From: Corynebacterium glyciniphilum AJ 3170
Lineage (GTDB): Bacteria; Actinomycetota; Actinomycetes; Mycobacteriales; Mycobacteriaceae
Direction: 5' to 3'
NCBI RefSeq assembly: GCF_007673095.1
Contig: NZ_VDYZ01000009.1
Span: 62,001 to 126,000, forward strand
DNA length: 64,000 bases
Part shown: positions 55,717 through 64,000 of the stretch, piece after piece
How positions within the stretch are numbered: the first letter of the stretch is position 1
Layout of the letters: every line of letters starts with the position of its first letter
The notes under the pieces: model-generated
What the model saw: the letters and a program-made list of their open reading frames with translations, nothing else
Told to the model about the DNA's origin: nothing
The model's database searches: none
Position numbers and translations under genes: made by a program

Positions 55717-56393
55717 CTAGTCCTGTTTATCGACGAGATTCAGGCAGCCGACATGGACGGCCTACGTGCCCTCGCCTACGCCTGGCAGCATCTTCAGTCG
55801 GAAGCGCCCGACCTGCCTGCGATCGCCGTCGCCGCAGGTCTGAGCCATTCCCAGGACGTCATCACCGACGCCGTGAGTTTCGCGGAGCGCTTCCGTTACC
55901 CGAGGCTGAAGGACCTCGATGATGTGGCTGCCCGCGCAGCCCTCACCGCTCCTGCAACGAGTGCCGGCGTCGATTGGCACGACTCGGCCTTGGCCTCAGT
56001 CCTCAATGAGGCTCGGGGATACCCTTACTTCATCCAGCTCCTCGGAGACGAGGTATGGAAGGCTGCCGGATATCCCGACGCGGGGAGCTCCCTGGGTGAC
56101 GACGACGTCGGGGGTGGGTTAGAGGGATACCACGAGGCACAGCAGGACTTCTTCCGCGCCAGGTGGATGAAGGCGACCGACGCCGAGATCCGCATGCTGG
56201 TCGCCATGGCGTCACTCGGAGAGGCTGACCTGCGTCGTCGTGACATCGCATCACAGATGGGAAGGACGACGAACGAGATCAGCATGGTGCGCAGGTCCCT
56301 CATGGATAAGGGGCTGATCCAGTCAACCGGTTTCGGCCACCTGAGCTTCACTGCACCGGGTTTCGCCGATTTCGTCCGGACAGAAGCGGACAG

Positions 56394-56437
56394 TTTATGA
56401 CTCTTTATGAGTTGCCCGACTCATAAAGAGTCATAAA
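56394..56437. repeat. Right copy of the 44-bp palindrome
   Basis: Perfect 19-bp arms (56394-56412 and 56419-56437) around TGCCCG. The centre is the complement of the left copy's CGGGCA, so the two copies are inverted relative to each other. The sequence supplies the TGA stop of the ATPase gene on the plus strand and the TGA stop of the gene on the minus strand (both ending in a Ser-Leu codon pair). Confidence 0.92.
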
Positions 56438-57965
56438 TCCGTTCGTCCCACTTCCCCGTGTCACCGCGGGTGAAGCGCCGGAGTCTGTCATCGGCAAGCC
56501 ACACCGTGTGCCTGCCGTCCACCTGAACCTGGGCGCGCGAGCCACAGGGTTCGCTGAAGACGACCTCGAGCGTCTCAGGGTCGACCAGGGACATCCGCAG
56601 GCCAGGCGACTCCGGCCCGCTGTCGACCTGAGAGACGATGACCGACTGGACCGCCAACCACGGCCCTGCTGTGTCGACCTCCAGGTACTCAGAGCCCAGT
56701 TCAGACGGCAGCCGAGCCTCAGCGACCACCTTTAGTTCAGGATCCAAGAACTGCAGCACGTTGTTCTTCCAGGTCATGACTGCGTCGTCGGTGGAAAGTA
56801 TCCGGGCACACCTGGTCGACCAGTTGGAGTCGTCCTTGTTCAGCCAGCTCAGAGACCCTTCGTCGCTGACACGCCCGAGATGCAGGAACCCCCGCTGTAC
56901 CGGACCGTGCCAGGTGTCGTCCACCGCACCGGGCGCCTGCAGATCAGCTTCCTCATATCTGCCGACAATCCAACCGCCCCATGCCTCCGGCGCTTCGACA
57001 ACCTGGTCCATCCTCTCAGAAAGCACCGACGGCACCGGCATCTCACTAACTGAAATACCGCTGCCATGGGCCCCGCCCTGGAGCAGGAGCCTACGGTGGC
57101 CCGTGAGTGCCACCAAGCAACCGTCTCCCTCGGGTCCCAGAATCACGCGCGGATACTGCTTGAATTCGCTGATCTTCACCGGGAGAGTCACCGTCTCTGA
57201 CTCTCCACTGTGCAGGTCGGTCATCCAGACCAGGGGAAGCGACTCATCAACACGCCAGAGAGTCCCCGACAGCCCCGACATCTCGAACTGATCCACGGAG
57301 TTGTCTAGACTGACAGCGAACCCGTCGAACCAGGTAGGTGTCGCCTTCCAAGGCTCCGGCGCAGATGCCTCGTCGAGATCCAGTGTGAACCGTACTGACC
57401 GAACGCCGACATAGCGGCGTTTGGCCCTCCCGGACGGGAATGGCAGTCGCACAGCTCCGACATCGACCTCTACGTCGTCACCTGCCAGCTGGATACGGCA
57501 TACCCGGCCCCTCGTCGGAGATATGTCGGGAAGACCGATCCGGTAAGGATCGTGGTGCAGACTGCCGGTCACTCTCACATAGCCGACCACGGGCCGCGGT
57601 GCCGCCCACTGCGCCGTCCACCCGTCGCCACGCAGAATCGTCCACCACTGCCACGTGCCACCCTGCTCGACGCGCCAGGTCGGCGAACGGACCTCCTCCG
57701 CCCAGGCATCCAGCGTCACGACATCGGCACCACCGTGGTCCCCGTCGGCAACCTCCGCGAACACCAGGAGAAACGGTTCAGTGTCACCGAGCGACGGCAG
57801 CGGATACCCGTCATCCTCGATCATCCAGGTCCACATCTGCACCGGCAGAATCCGATGGCGGGCAGGCGGGGGTTCAGGCTGAGGTACGGCCACCTTTTCC
57901 ATCTCCGCCCGGAAAGAGGCGGCCGCACTCCTGCCAGCGTCCAAGACCTCGTCAGCGTCTGCCAT
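56421..57965 (-). CDS. Hypothetical protein, possible beta-propeller
   Basis: 514 residues with no recognised family. The sequence is rich in Trp and Gly with regular short strands (LPLVWMTDLHSGESETVTLP, GGWIVGRYEEADL, HTVWLADDRLRRFTRGDTG), as in propeller-like folds. No signal peptide or membrane span. The last codons (YDSL) come from the right palindrome, so the C-terminus may have been cut by the arrival of that unit. ATG at 57965; an upstream start adds 7 residues. Confidence 0.6.
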   Translation of the reverse strand: MADADEVLDAGRSAAASFRAEMEKVAVPQPEPPPARHRILPVQMWTWMIEDDGYPLPSLGDTEPFLLVFAEVADGDHGGADVVTLDAWAEEVRSPTWRVEQGGTWQWWTILRGDGWTAQWAAPRPVVGYVRVTGSLHHDPYRIGLPDISPTRGRVCRIQLAGDDVEVDVGAVRLPFPSGRAKRRYVGVRSVRFTLDLDEASAPEPWKATPTWFDGFAVSLDNSVDQFEMSGLSGTLWRVDESLPLVWMTDLHSGESETVTLPVKISEFKQYPRVILGPEGDGCLVALTGHRRLLLQGGAHGSGISVSEMPVPSVLSERMDQVVEAPEAWGGWIVGRYEEADLQAPGAVDDTWHGPVQRGFLHLGRVSDEGSLSWLNKDDSNWSTRCARILSTDDAVMTWKNNVLQFLDPELKVVAEARLPSELGSEYLEVDTAGPWLAVQSVIVSQVDSGPESPGLRMSLVDPETLEVVFSEPCGSRAQVQVDGRHTVWLADDRLRRFTRGDTGKWDERIYDSL

Positions 57966-58034
57966 AGGCCCGACCGTACCGTGCAACCGGTACCGGATGC
58001 CTCAGGTACCAGGGACGGCGTAATATGCGGCACC

Positions 58035-58343
58035 ATGAGTGATTTCGAGACAGTGACACCGACCGAAGTCCCTGAGGGGGCACAGCTCATCGACATCCGC
58101 GAGCCGGACGAGTTCAACCAGTGGCACGCCGAGGGTGCCACCAACCTGCCGCTCTCCGAACTGCAGTCACGCTACGGTGAGTTCGACCTCGACCGCGACG
58201 TTTACCTGATCTGCCTTTCCGGCGGTCGGTCCGCCAAGGCCGCACAGTGGCTGGAGATGAACGGCATCGACACCATCAACGTGGGGTCCGGGACCATCGG
58301 CTGGCGCGACGCCGGACTGCCCATCGTCGGCACCGAGGGGTAG
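58035..58343 (+). CDS. Rhodanese-like domain protein
   Basis: 102-residue single rhodanese domain. Substrate-approach motif LIDIREPDEFNQWH and the active-site loop CLSGGRS with the persulfide-forming Cys are present. Small cytoplasmic members move sulfane sulfur between carriers. It precedes the MarR gene by 73 nt. Confidence 0.88.
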   Translation: MSDFETVTPTEVPEGAQLIDIREPDEFNQWHAEGATNLPLSELQSRYGEFDLDRDVYLICLSGGRSAKAAQWLEMNGIDTINVGSGTIGWRDAGLPIVGTEG

Positions 58344-58416
58344 AAACATCACCTTCGCAATAGCGGGGGACCCCCATAGTTCGTGTATCCCATTCGGAAG
58401 ACGATAGGGTGGGAGC

Positions 58417-58917
58417 ATGCCAGAAACCGCGCATCTGCCCAGCGAGCTCCTGAAGTCGCCGTCGTTCCAGCTTGAGCGGCTCCGCCGTCGCACCCGCGTC
58501 TTCGTGGAGACCGCGTTGATGCAGGAAGGGTTCAATCTCCGGGAATACTGGGTGTTGACCTACCTGGTCGACGGAGATGCCGCCAGCCAGGCCGAACTCG
58601 GCGAGATCATCGGGGTGGACCGCTCTGACATGGTCCGACTCGTCGATTCCCTGGAGAAGCGCAAGTTGGCCAAGCGGGACAAAGACCCCAATGACCGGCG
58701 ACGGCAGATCATCTCCGTCACCAAGAAGGGCAGGAAGGCTCAGCTGGTCCTGTCCCCCATCGTGCAGAGCGCGGAGGACGAGGCGCTTGACGAATCGACC
58801 TCCAAGCAGCTGAAGCACCTGAAGAAGCTGGCGAAGTCGATCATCGCAGCCGAGGAAGAGGGCGACGGGGTGGATGGCGACGGCACGGACAGTTTGCCGG
58901 TCTCGGATTCCCAGTAG
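58417..58917 (+). CDS. MarR-family transcriptional regulator
   Basis: 166 residues. Winged HTH: REYWVLTYLVDGDAASQAELGEIIGVDRSDMVRLVDSLEKRKLAKRDKDPNDRR, with the wing DPNDRRR. Long helices at both ends provide the dimer interface, and an acidic tail follows. No Cys, so it is not an OhrR-type redox sensor. It may control the rhodanese gene or itself; the target is unknown. Confidence 0.87.
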   Translation: MPETAHLPSELLKSPSFQLERLRRRTRVFVETALMQEGFNLREYWVLTYLVDGDAASQAELGEIIGVDRSDMVRLVDSLEKRKLAKRDKDPNDRRRQIISVTKKGRKAQLVLSPIVQSAEDEALDESTSKQLKHLKKLAKSIIAAEEEGDGVDGDGTDSLPVSDSQ

Positions 58918-58967
58918 TCGCTGAACGGGCGTTGCACCCCACAGGAGCCGCTGCGTCAACGAGCCAT

Positions 58968-59975
58968 TCAGGTGACATTGAGCGGAGAGCTCTCTAGCAG
59001 CGGCACTATCTCCGAAAGCAGCCACTCCATACTCCTAGGACCAGCTGTGAGCGCCGCATCGATCACCGGCCGATCAACGAAGAACAATGAATCATTGCGG
59101 GAGGCCGGCAGTGATCTAAACCTGGCGTCGCTTTCCAATGCAGCGCGCCCCTCATCGTCCGCCTGAACGAACGCGATATCCCCTGCGAACTGACTCAAGT
59201 TTTCCCGGGCAAGGTTCTTCGCCTGTTCGCCCTCCCCAGGCTGATTATCAGCGTTTCTCAACCCAAGATCCTCGACCCAGTGGAACGCCGGAGGCATCCG
59301 GAGCCCTTCCGCGGTATACCACCCCAGGTTGAAGGTCCTTCCCTGAAGGCCCGCCAACGCGCCCCTGGCCTCAGAGAACCTGTCGTCCACGTCCGCGATG
59401 GCCTCTTCCGCGGCTTCCTCTTTGTCGGTGAGTGTACCGAGGTCCCGGAGGTCATCTGTCCAGTCACGATCTGGCGAGAAAACGCTGACGTACGTCGGGG
59501 CAATTGCTGAAAGTTGCTCGAAATGTTCTTCTTCGATGTAGTACGGCTGGCCAACGATGAGATCCGGTTCGTACTGTGCGATGACCTCTGGATCAACCTT
59601 GTAGTCCGCTGTCACTACCCGAGGGTCAAACTGTCCCGTCCGCAGGTCCGACATCCATGGGGTTGTCGACAACAGTTCTTCCTCATCCTGCTCCCCCGCT
59701 CCCGCGAAAGCCACTGGCTCTTCTTCTATTGCCGCCAACATATCAACATACTGAGCGCCGATGACGAGGATAGTTTCTGGCTTCTCATCAACGACTATCT
59801 CGCCGTACGCCGAATCCATCGTGACAGGGTAGTGCCCGGCACTAGAACGACCGTCGGAATCGACACCATCACTCGAGTCAGAGCTCTCCCCGCTACAGGC
59901 ACTCATCACCACCGAGAATCCGAGAACAATCGCTAGAAACCACCATCGGTCACGTGTTCGATTGACATTCACCAT
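58968..59975 (-). CDS. Iron-siderophore ABC transporter substrate-binding lipoprotein
   Basis: 335 residues of the FecB/FepB class. Signal peptide WWFLAIVLGFSVV with lipobox MSAC (Cys27), an acidic linker, then the two-lobed fold (ILVIGAQYVDMLAAI, DLIVGQPYYIEEEHFEQLSAIAPTY) joined by a long helix. No permease or ATPase gene is in the window. Divergent from the AraC regulator, with a DtxR-like box between them, so iron control is likely. Confidence 0.86.
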   Translation of the reverse strand: MVNVNRTRDRWWFLAIVLGFSVVMSACSGESSDSSDGVDSDGRSSAGHYPVTMDSAYGEIVVDEKPETILVIGAQYVDMLAAIEEEPVAFAGAGEQDEEELLSTTPWMSDLRTGQFDPRVVTADYKVDPEVIAQYEPDLIVGQPYYIEEEHFEQLSAIAPTYVSVFSPDRDWTDDLRDLGTLTDKEEAAEEAIADVDDRFSEARGALAGLQGRTFNLGWYTAEGLRMPPAFHWVEDLGLRNADNQPGEGEQAKNLARENLSQFAGDIAFVQADDEGRAALESDARFRSLPASRNDSLFFVDRPVIDAALTAGPRSMEWLLSEIVPLLESSPLNVT

Positions 59976-60020
59976 GCAACATGAACCTTCCTCGTTACTC
60001 GCCTGCCTGCGTTACGCAGT

Positions 60021-60039
60021 TAAGGTTAGGTGAGGCAAT
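60021..60039. promoter_or_regulatory. DtxR-like iron box
   Basis: The 19-mer TAAGGTTAGGTGAGGCAAT matches the DtxR consensus at 11 of 19 positions, with eight of nine in the left half (TAAGGTTAG). It lies in the 130-nt gap between the divergent siderophore-binding lipoprotein (start 59975) and the AraC regulator (start 60106), where it could repress both when iron is plentiful. Confidence 0.55.
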
Positions 60040-60105
60040 GGCACGAAAGGGTGCGTAAAGTACCAACTACTTATCACCAGCCCACCTCCGGAGACGGCCC
60101 AGATC

Positions 60106-61665
60106 ATGTCACAACCTCGACCCCCTACTTCTCCCCCGTCGATACCCTCGTGCAGCTTCCACGAATCTGGTGACACCGCCCAGCATCACCTGTTGTGGGT
60201 CCACACAGGGACGGCACACATTCACCTCCCCGATGAGGAGCGGCCTCGTGACCTGTCGCTCATCCGGGGCACCGGGGTCTGGATCCCGACCGGAACGCCG
60301 TATGCTGTCTGCACGGAGCCTGGCACCGTAGCTTTCCCGACTCTCGTGCCCCTGCACGTTGCCCCATCCTCATCACGAACGCTAGCTACCTTCGACGTGC
60401 AGGTCGAACACTACGACTGGCTCATCGCATATTTCGCTCACGCCTACACAACCTATAACCAGACCGTCCACGGCGATCTTTTCACTATTCTCGATGGCGC
60501 TACTGGTTCAACTGACATGGACGCCCCGGCTCTGCCGAGGAGCAAGGCGGGACGCAGAGTCGCCGAGGAACTGATCCGAAACCCCTCGATTGATCACAGT
60601 CTCGCCCACTGGGCTTCACTCGTGGCGTCAAGTCAGTCGACATTACGCCGTCAGTTTTCCGAAGAAACCGGACTGACATTCGCACAATGGCGCACTAAAT
60701 GTCGAATATCAGCTGCGAAGGAGTTCCTGCGCGCAGGGTACAGCGTCACTCAAGTGGCTACACGTGTCGGGTTCAGAAGCCGGAATGGCTTTACTCGCGC
60801 TTTCCACGCAGAGACCGACCTGCCCCCTCGCGAATTCGCTAAATCTATTCTGGCAGCCCCGTCAGCTGCCTCCCGGCCGCGTATCGTTGCCGACCGTGAA
60901 GCCGCTCGCGTCGCGAGCTTGCGGCAAGGTCCATCCGGCCCCGCCCGGGCGCTTCCCTCGGGACGGTCCGGAGCGCGCCGCATCCCGTATCATGTACTGA
61001 CGTGGATGTACCGCGGGACAGGTTCAGCACGTGTCGGAGACGATTTTGTCCAGCGGAAGAAGGGCGACACTCTCTGGCTCCCTGCACATGTCGAGCGTGA
61101 CACCCACATCGACGGCGGGTCCCTGTCCCTGCCAATTGCTGTCCTCACCCCCGACGAAGCGCACATAGAAACCGCCGATGCAGCGACGTTTCCAGCGAAC
61201 TGGGACCGGTACTTCCTCTACTGCTGCGTCAGCGCGAACAGCCCGCTACGCCCCTCAGACTACGACCCCCGCTTCATACTCAAGGTATTCCGCGAACAGG
61301 TCACCCTCGGCAACGGCCTCGCTGTACCTCAACCAGTCAGCGGTGCCGCACGTGAGTACAGCAGGCTCTTCCTGAACAGCATCAACGATGGGCTGCCTGA
61401 ACCCCGCGTCTCTTCCCATAACGCGCTCCATCGTGACTTTCTCCAGCAGACGGGAATTGGACTGAACCAGTGGAAACTAGCTGTGCGAATGCACGTCGCC
61501 CGAAGACTCCTGGAAACCGGGATAAGGTCCGTACAAGTAGCCAGACGGCTCGGTTACTCGGCCCCCTCAAACTTCAGTAGGGCCTTCACTCGTTTTCACG
61601 GGCAGAATCCAACCTTTTTCCGAGTCAACAGCACTGATCCGGGAGGCCTTCCCGGCGCCAACTGA
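60106..61665 (+). CDS. Tandem AraC-family regulator (two sensor-HTH units in one chain)
   Basis: 519 residues made of two consecutive AraC-like units. The first has a cupin-like sensor (residues about 25-105, LLWVHTGTAHIHL) and an AraC HTH (about 150-245, LAHWASLVASSQSTLRRQFSEETG to GFRSRNGFTRAF). The second has its own sensor (about 300-375, HVLTWMYRGTGSARVGDDF) and HTH (about 415-510, LHRDFLQQTGIGLNQWKL to RLGYSAPSNFSRAF). Ordinary AraC proteins contain one unit of about 300 residues. Divergence from the siderophore-binding gene suggests an iron-chelate sensor. Confidence 0.82.
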   Translation: MSQPRPPTSPPSIPSCSFHESGDTAQHHLLWVHTGTAHIHLPDEERPRDLSLIRGTGVWIPTGTPYAVCTEPGTVAFPTLVPLHVAPSSSRTLATFDVQVEHYDWLIAYFAHAYTTYNQTVHGDLFTILDGATGSTDMDAPALPRSKAGRRVAEELIRNPSIDHSLAHWASLVASSQSTLRRQFSEETGLTFAQWRTKCRISAAKEFLRAGYSVTQVATRVGFRSRNGFTRAFHAETDLPPREFAKSILAAPSAASRPRIVADREAARVASLRQGPSGPARALPSGRSGARRIPYHVLTWMYRGTGSARVGDDFVQRKKGDTLWLPAHVERDTHIDGGSLSLPIAVLTPDEAHIETADAATFPANWDRYFLYCCVSANSPLRPSDYDPRFILKVFREQVTLGNGLAVPQPVSGAAREYSRLFLNSINDGLPEPRVSSHNALHRDFLQQTGIGLNQWKLAVRMHVARRLLETGIRSVQVARRLGYSAPSNFSRAFTRFHGQNPTFFRVNSTDPGGLPGAN

Positions 61666-62586
61666 TCAGTCGCCGATCTGGTCGCGTCCGCGCTTCACGA
61701 TCTTCGGGTCCGGCTGGCCGACCACGTCGTAGTCTTTGCCTGTGTAGTTGAACTTGCTCAGCACATACCGCATGGCATTGAGCCTGGCACGCTTCTTGTC
61801 GTTCGACTTGATCGTGATCCACGGCGACTCATTGGTGTCGGTGTAGCGGAACTGCTCCTCCTTAGCACGGGTGTAGTCGTCCCACTTGTCAAGGGACGCC
61901 AGGTCCATGGGCGAGAGCTTCCACTGCCGAACCGGGTCAACCTGCCGGATGGCGAACCGGGTCCGCTGCTCCTTCTGCGTCACCGAGAACCACAACTTCG
62001 TCAAGCTGATGTCGGACCCCATGAGCATGTTCTCCAGCATCGGCACCTCCCGGAGGAACTCCGCGTGCTGGTCGTCGGTGCAGAAGCCCATCACACGCTC
62101 CACGCCGGAGCGGTTGTACCAGGACCGGTCGAAGAAGACGATTTCGCCGGCGCACGGGAAATTCTGGATGTAGCGCTGGAAATACCAGGACGTCGACTCC
62201 CGCGGACTCGGCTTCTCCAGGGCGACGGTCCTCGCACCACGGGGGTTGAGGTGTTCGTTGAACCGTTTGATCGTCCCGCCTTTGCCGGCGGCGTCGCGGC
62301 CCTCGAAGAGGATGATGTGCTTCTGACCGGTGTCTTTCGTCCAGTTCTGCCACTTCAGCAGCTCGATCTGGAGAGACCGTTTCGTGGTCTCGTATTCCTC
62401 GCGGCTGAGACGTTCCTCGTAGGGGTAGTTCTCCCGCCACGTGTCGACGCGGTGCCCGTCCGGCGTGATCAGGACCGGATCGTCCTCGTCCGAGTCGTCG
62501 ACGATGTAGCCCTCAGTCGCCGCCAGGTCGACGATGTGGAAGTCCTGCTCGTCCGGTGCGCCCTGATCGCTACTGTCCTTGGTCAT
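61666..62586 (-). CDS. ppk2: Polyphosphate kinase 2
   Basis: 306 residues of the PPK2 family, which phosphorylates nucleotides with polyphosphate. Walker A is FEGRDAAGKGGTIKRF; the lid and Walker B regions are in EIVFFDRSWYNRSGVERVMGFC. SVTQKEQRTRFAIRQVDPVRQWKLS is characteristic. The stop directly abuts the AraC stop (convergent, no spacer). Single-domain proteins of this size are class I or II; which nucleotide is used cannot be told. Confidence 0.9.
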   Translation of the reverse strand: MTKDSSDQGAPDEQDFHIVDLAATEGYIVDDSDEDDPVLITPDGHRVDTWRENYPYEERLSREEYETTKRSLQIELLKWQNWTKDTGQKHIILFEGRDAAGKGGTIKRFNEHLNPRGARTVALEKPSPRESTSWYFQRYIQNFPCAGEIVFFDRSWYNRSGVERVMGFCTDDQHAEFLREVPMLENMLMGSDISLTKLWFSVTQKEQRTRFAIRQVDPVRQWKLSPMDLASLDKWDDYTRAKEEQFRYTDTNESPWITIKSNDKKRARLNAMRYVLSKFNYTGKDYDVVGQPDPKIVKRGRDQIGD

Positions 62587-62637
62587 GCTCCCATGTTAAT
62601 GGTTCTCCGACATCACCACACGGCACCTGGGACGAGT

Positions 62638-62725
62638 CACCCCCGCCCACGACGAGACGGGCGGGGGTGGACACAGGTCGACCCCGGCTCTCCCCACGGA
62701 TGTCGCTGCGGGAGGAGCCGGGGTC
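62638..62725 (-). terminator. Double-hairpin terminator of groEL
   Basis: In the leftward direction groEL is followed by GACCCCGGCTC with its complement (62680-62690 and 62715-62725, 24-nt loop) and then by a perfect 11-bp repeat (CACCCCCGCCC 62638-62648, complement 62659-62669, 10-nt loop). No T-run follows, so termination may depend on Rho or on these GC-rich stems. Confidence 0.55.
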
Positions 62726-62751
62726 AGACGACTGGACGAATCAGAGACGGA

Positions 62752-64000
62752 TCAGAATCCGCCCATACCGCCCATGCCGGCCATCTCGTCGGCACCGGCG
62801 CCGGCAGCCTCAGGCTCCGGCTTGTCGGCGACGACAGCCTCAGTGGTGAGGAAGAGGCTGGCGATCGAGGCAGCGTTCTGCAGTGCGGAACGGGTGACCT
62901 TGACCGGGTCGGAGATGCCCGCGGACAGCAGGTCGACGTACTCGCCGGTGGCGGCGTTCAGGCCGTGGCCTGCATCCAGACCCGCGACCTTGTCGACGAC
63001 GACGCCGGGCTCGAGGCCGGCGTTGAAGGCGATCTGCTTCAGCGGAGCGGACAGTGCGGCACGGACGATCTGGACGCCCGTGGCTTCGTCACCCTCGAGG
63101 CCGAGGTTGTCGTCCAGCACGTGGGCGACGTGCAGCAGCGAGGCGCCACCGCCGGCGACGATGCCCTCGTCAGCGGCAGCCTTGGCGTTGCGCACGGCGT
63201 CCTCGATGCGGTGCTTGCGCTCCTTGAGCTCGACCTCGGTGGCTGCACCGACCTGGAGGACCGCGACACCGCCGGCCAGCTTGGCCAGACGCTCCTGCAG
63301 CTTCTCCTTGTCGTAGTCGGAGTCGGCGTTGTCGATCTCCTGACGGATCTGACGGACGCGGCCGGCGAGCTGCTCGGAGGAACCGGCACCGTCGACGATG
63401 GTCGTGTCGTCCTTGGTGACGACGACCTTGCGTGCGGTACCCAGCAGGGGCAGGTCAGCAGTCTCGAGGGAGAGTCCGACCTCCTCGGCGATGACCTGGC
63501 CACCGGTGAGGATGGCGATGTCCTGCAGCTGGGCCTTGCGGCGGTCGCCGAAGCCCGGTGCCTTGACCGCGACGGACTTGAAGGTGCCGCGGATCTTGTT
63601 CAGCACCAGGGTGGACAGGGCCTCACCCTCGATGTCCTCGGCGATGATCAGCAGCGGCTTGCCGGACTGCATGATCTTCTCCAGCAGCGGCAGGAGATCC
63701 TTGACGTTGGAGATCTTGGAGGAGACCAGGAGGATGTAGGGGTCCTCCAGGACAGCCTCGCCGCGCTCGACGTCGGTGGCGAAGTACGCGGACAGGTAGC
63801 CCTTGTCGAAACGCATCCCCTCGGTGGTCTCGAGGGTGACGCCGAAGGCGTTGGACTCCTCGACGGTGATGACACCGTCCTTGTTGAGCTCACCGTCGCC
63901 GACGGCGTACATCGCCTCGGCGATCAGCTCACCGATCTTCTCGTCCGCGGCGGAGATGCCGGCGGTCGCGGCGATCTGCTCACGGGTCTCGATCTCCTTG
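62752..64000 (-). CDS. groL: 60 kDa chaperonin GroEL (5' truncated by the window edge)
   Basis: About 415 C-terminal residues of GroEL; the start lies beyond base 64000. The apical and equatorial parts ([61 protein letters not shown]) and [10 protein letters not shown] are intact, and the protein ends [10 protein letters not shown], a Gly-Met tail rather than the His-rich tail of the GroEL1 type. That favours the housekeeping GroEL2 chaperonin. Whether groES precedes it cannot be seen. Confidence 0.95.
   Translation of the reverse strand, partial: KEIETREQIAATAGISAADEKIGELIAEAMYAVGDGELNKDGVITVEESNAFGVTLETTEGMRFDKGYLSAYFATDVERGEAVLEDPYILLVSSKISNVKDLLPLLEKIMQSGKPLLIIAEDIEGEALSTLVLNKIRGTFKSVAVKAPGFGDRRKAQLQDIAILTGGQVIAEEVGLSLETADLPLLGTARKVVVTKDDTTIVDGAGSSEQLAGRVRQIRQEIDNADSDYDKEKLQERLAKLAGGVAVLQVGAATEVELKERKHRIEDAVRNAKAAADEGIVAGGGASLLHVAHVLDDNLGLEGDEATGVQIVRAALSAPLKQIAFNAGLEPGVVVDKVAGLDAGHGLNAATGEYVDLLSAGISDPVKVTRSALQNAASIASLFLTTEAVVADKPEPEAAGAGADEMAGMGGMGGF

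Larger units (their letters stand above)
54234..56400 (+). pseudogene. Decayed P-loop ATPase with C-terminal winged helix, split by an IS
   Basis: The N-terminal part (54234 on) reads VPGRQKNIEDF and Walker A VGPRGIGKTSLLRY. A TGA at 54450 replaces a probable Trp codon. An indel near 54670 shifts the frame before Walker B. An IS (54708-55716) then interrupts the codons just ahead of LVLFIDEIQ, which is the Walker B. After the IS the frame runs cleanly to 56400, through AAGLSHS and a winged-helix end (DIASQMGRTTNEISMVRRSL). This resembles the archaeal-type/STAND ATPases. Three independent lesions mark it as dead. Its stop codon lies inside the right palindrome. Confidence 0.85.

Overview
The window is 64 kb of high-G+C actinobacterial chromosome, most likely from a Corynebacterium or a close relative. 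Three things point there: the gene set and order (rlmB, cysS, ispF-ispD-carD, lpqE, radA, beta-carbonic anhydrase, mutY, clpC, lysS, panD-panC, folK-folB-folP-folE, ftsH, hpt, tilS, dacB, ppa), the GGM-ending GroEL at the right edge, and several start codons placed 6-7 nt after a TANNNT box (leaderless transcripts). As I remember it, this order follows M. tuberculosis Rv3579c-Rv3628. Differences from that map are the absence here of disA after radA, lsr2 beside clpC, and coaX beside panD.

Layout. 1-2546: 3' part of a zinc/manganese-type ABC importer (binding lipoprotein, ATPase, permease). 2705-8627: rlmB, a NiaP-like transporter, a TM2 protein, an orphan VapC, cysS and a FAH-family enzyme. 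8710-13835: a neocarzinostatin-fold lipoprotein, then a leftward cassette of exported intradiol dioxygenase, tatA, tatC, tatB, sensor kinase and response regulator. 14018-23551: conserved core from ispF to clpC. 23889-28967: fatty-acid genes (fadD, two acyl-CoA dehydrogenases). 29231-30862: lysS. 31056-40919: an accessory block of about 10 kb holding an MFS exporter, an XRE regulator, an SPFH/Arc pair, a YkvI transporter, a HEAT protein with a MerR-HEAT fusion regulator, and nsrR-hmp. 41230-53037: a long leftward series running dacB-tilS-hpt-ftsH-folEPBK-DUF3180-DUF6779-DUF2520-panC-panD, with many 1-8 nt gene overlaps. 53197-54146: SRPBCC protein and ppa. 54171-56437: a unit bounded by two inverted copies of one 44-bp palindrome, carrying a decayed P-loop ATPase gene that is split by a 1009-bp IS5-type element. 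56421-64000: an unknown protein, rhodanese, MarR, an iron-siderophore binding lipoprotein divergent from a double AraC regulator with a DtxR-like box between them, ppk2, and a 5'-truncated groEL.

How the genes fit together. The long leftward operon joins folate and pantothenate synthesis with cell-envelope and housekeeping functions. NsrR probably controls the nitric-oxide dioxygenase Hmp through a site upstream of nsrR. A ClgR-type box upstream of clpC suggests proteolytic-stress control. The Tat cassette looks like a translocon packaged with its own cargo and a two-component system. The most unusual items are the palindrome-bounded ATPase unit, the MerR-HEAT fusion with its partner HEAT protein and MerR-type promoter, the Tat/dioxygenase cassette, and the tandem AraC regulator. 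No tRNA, rRNA, CRISPR array or prophage was seen.
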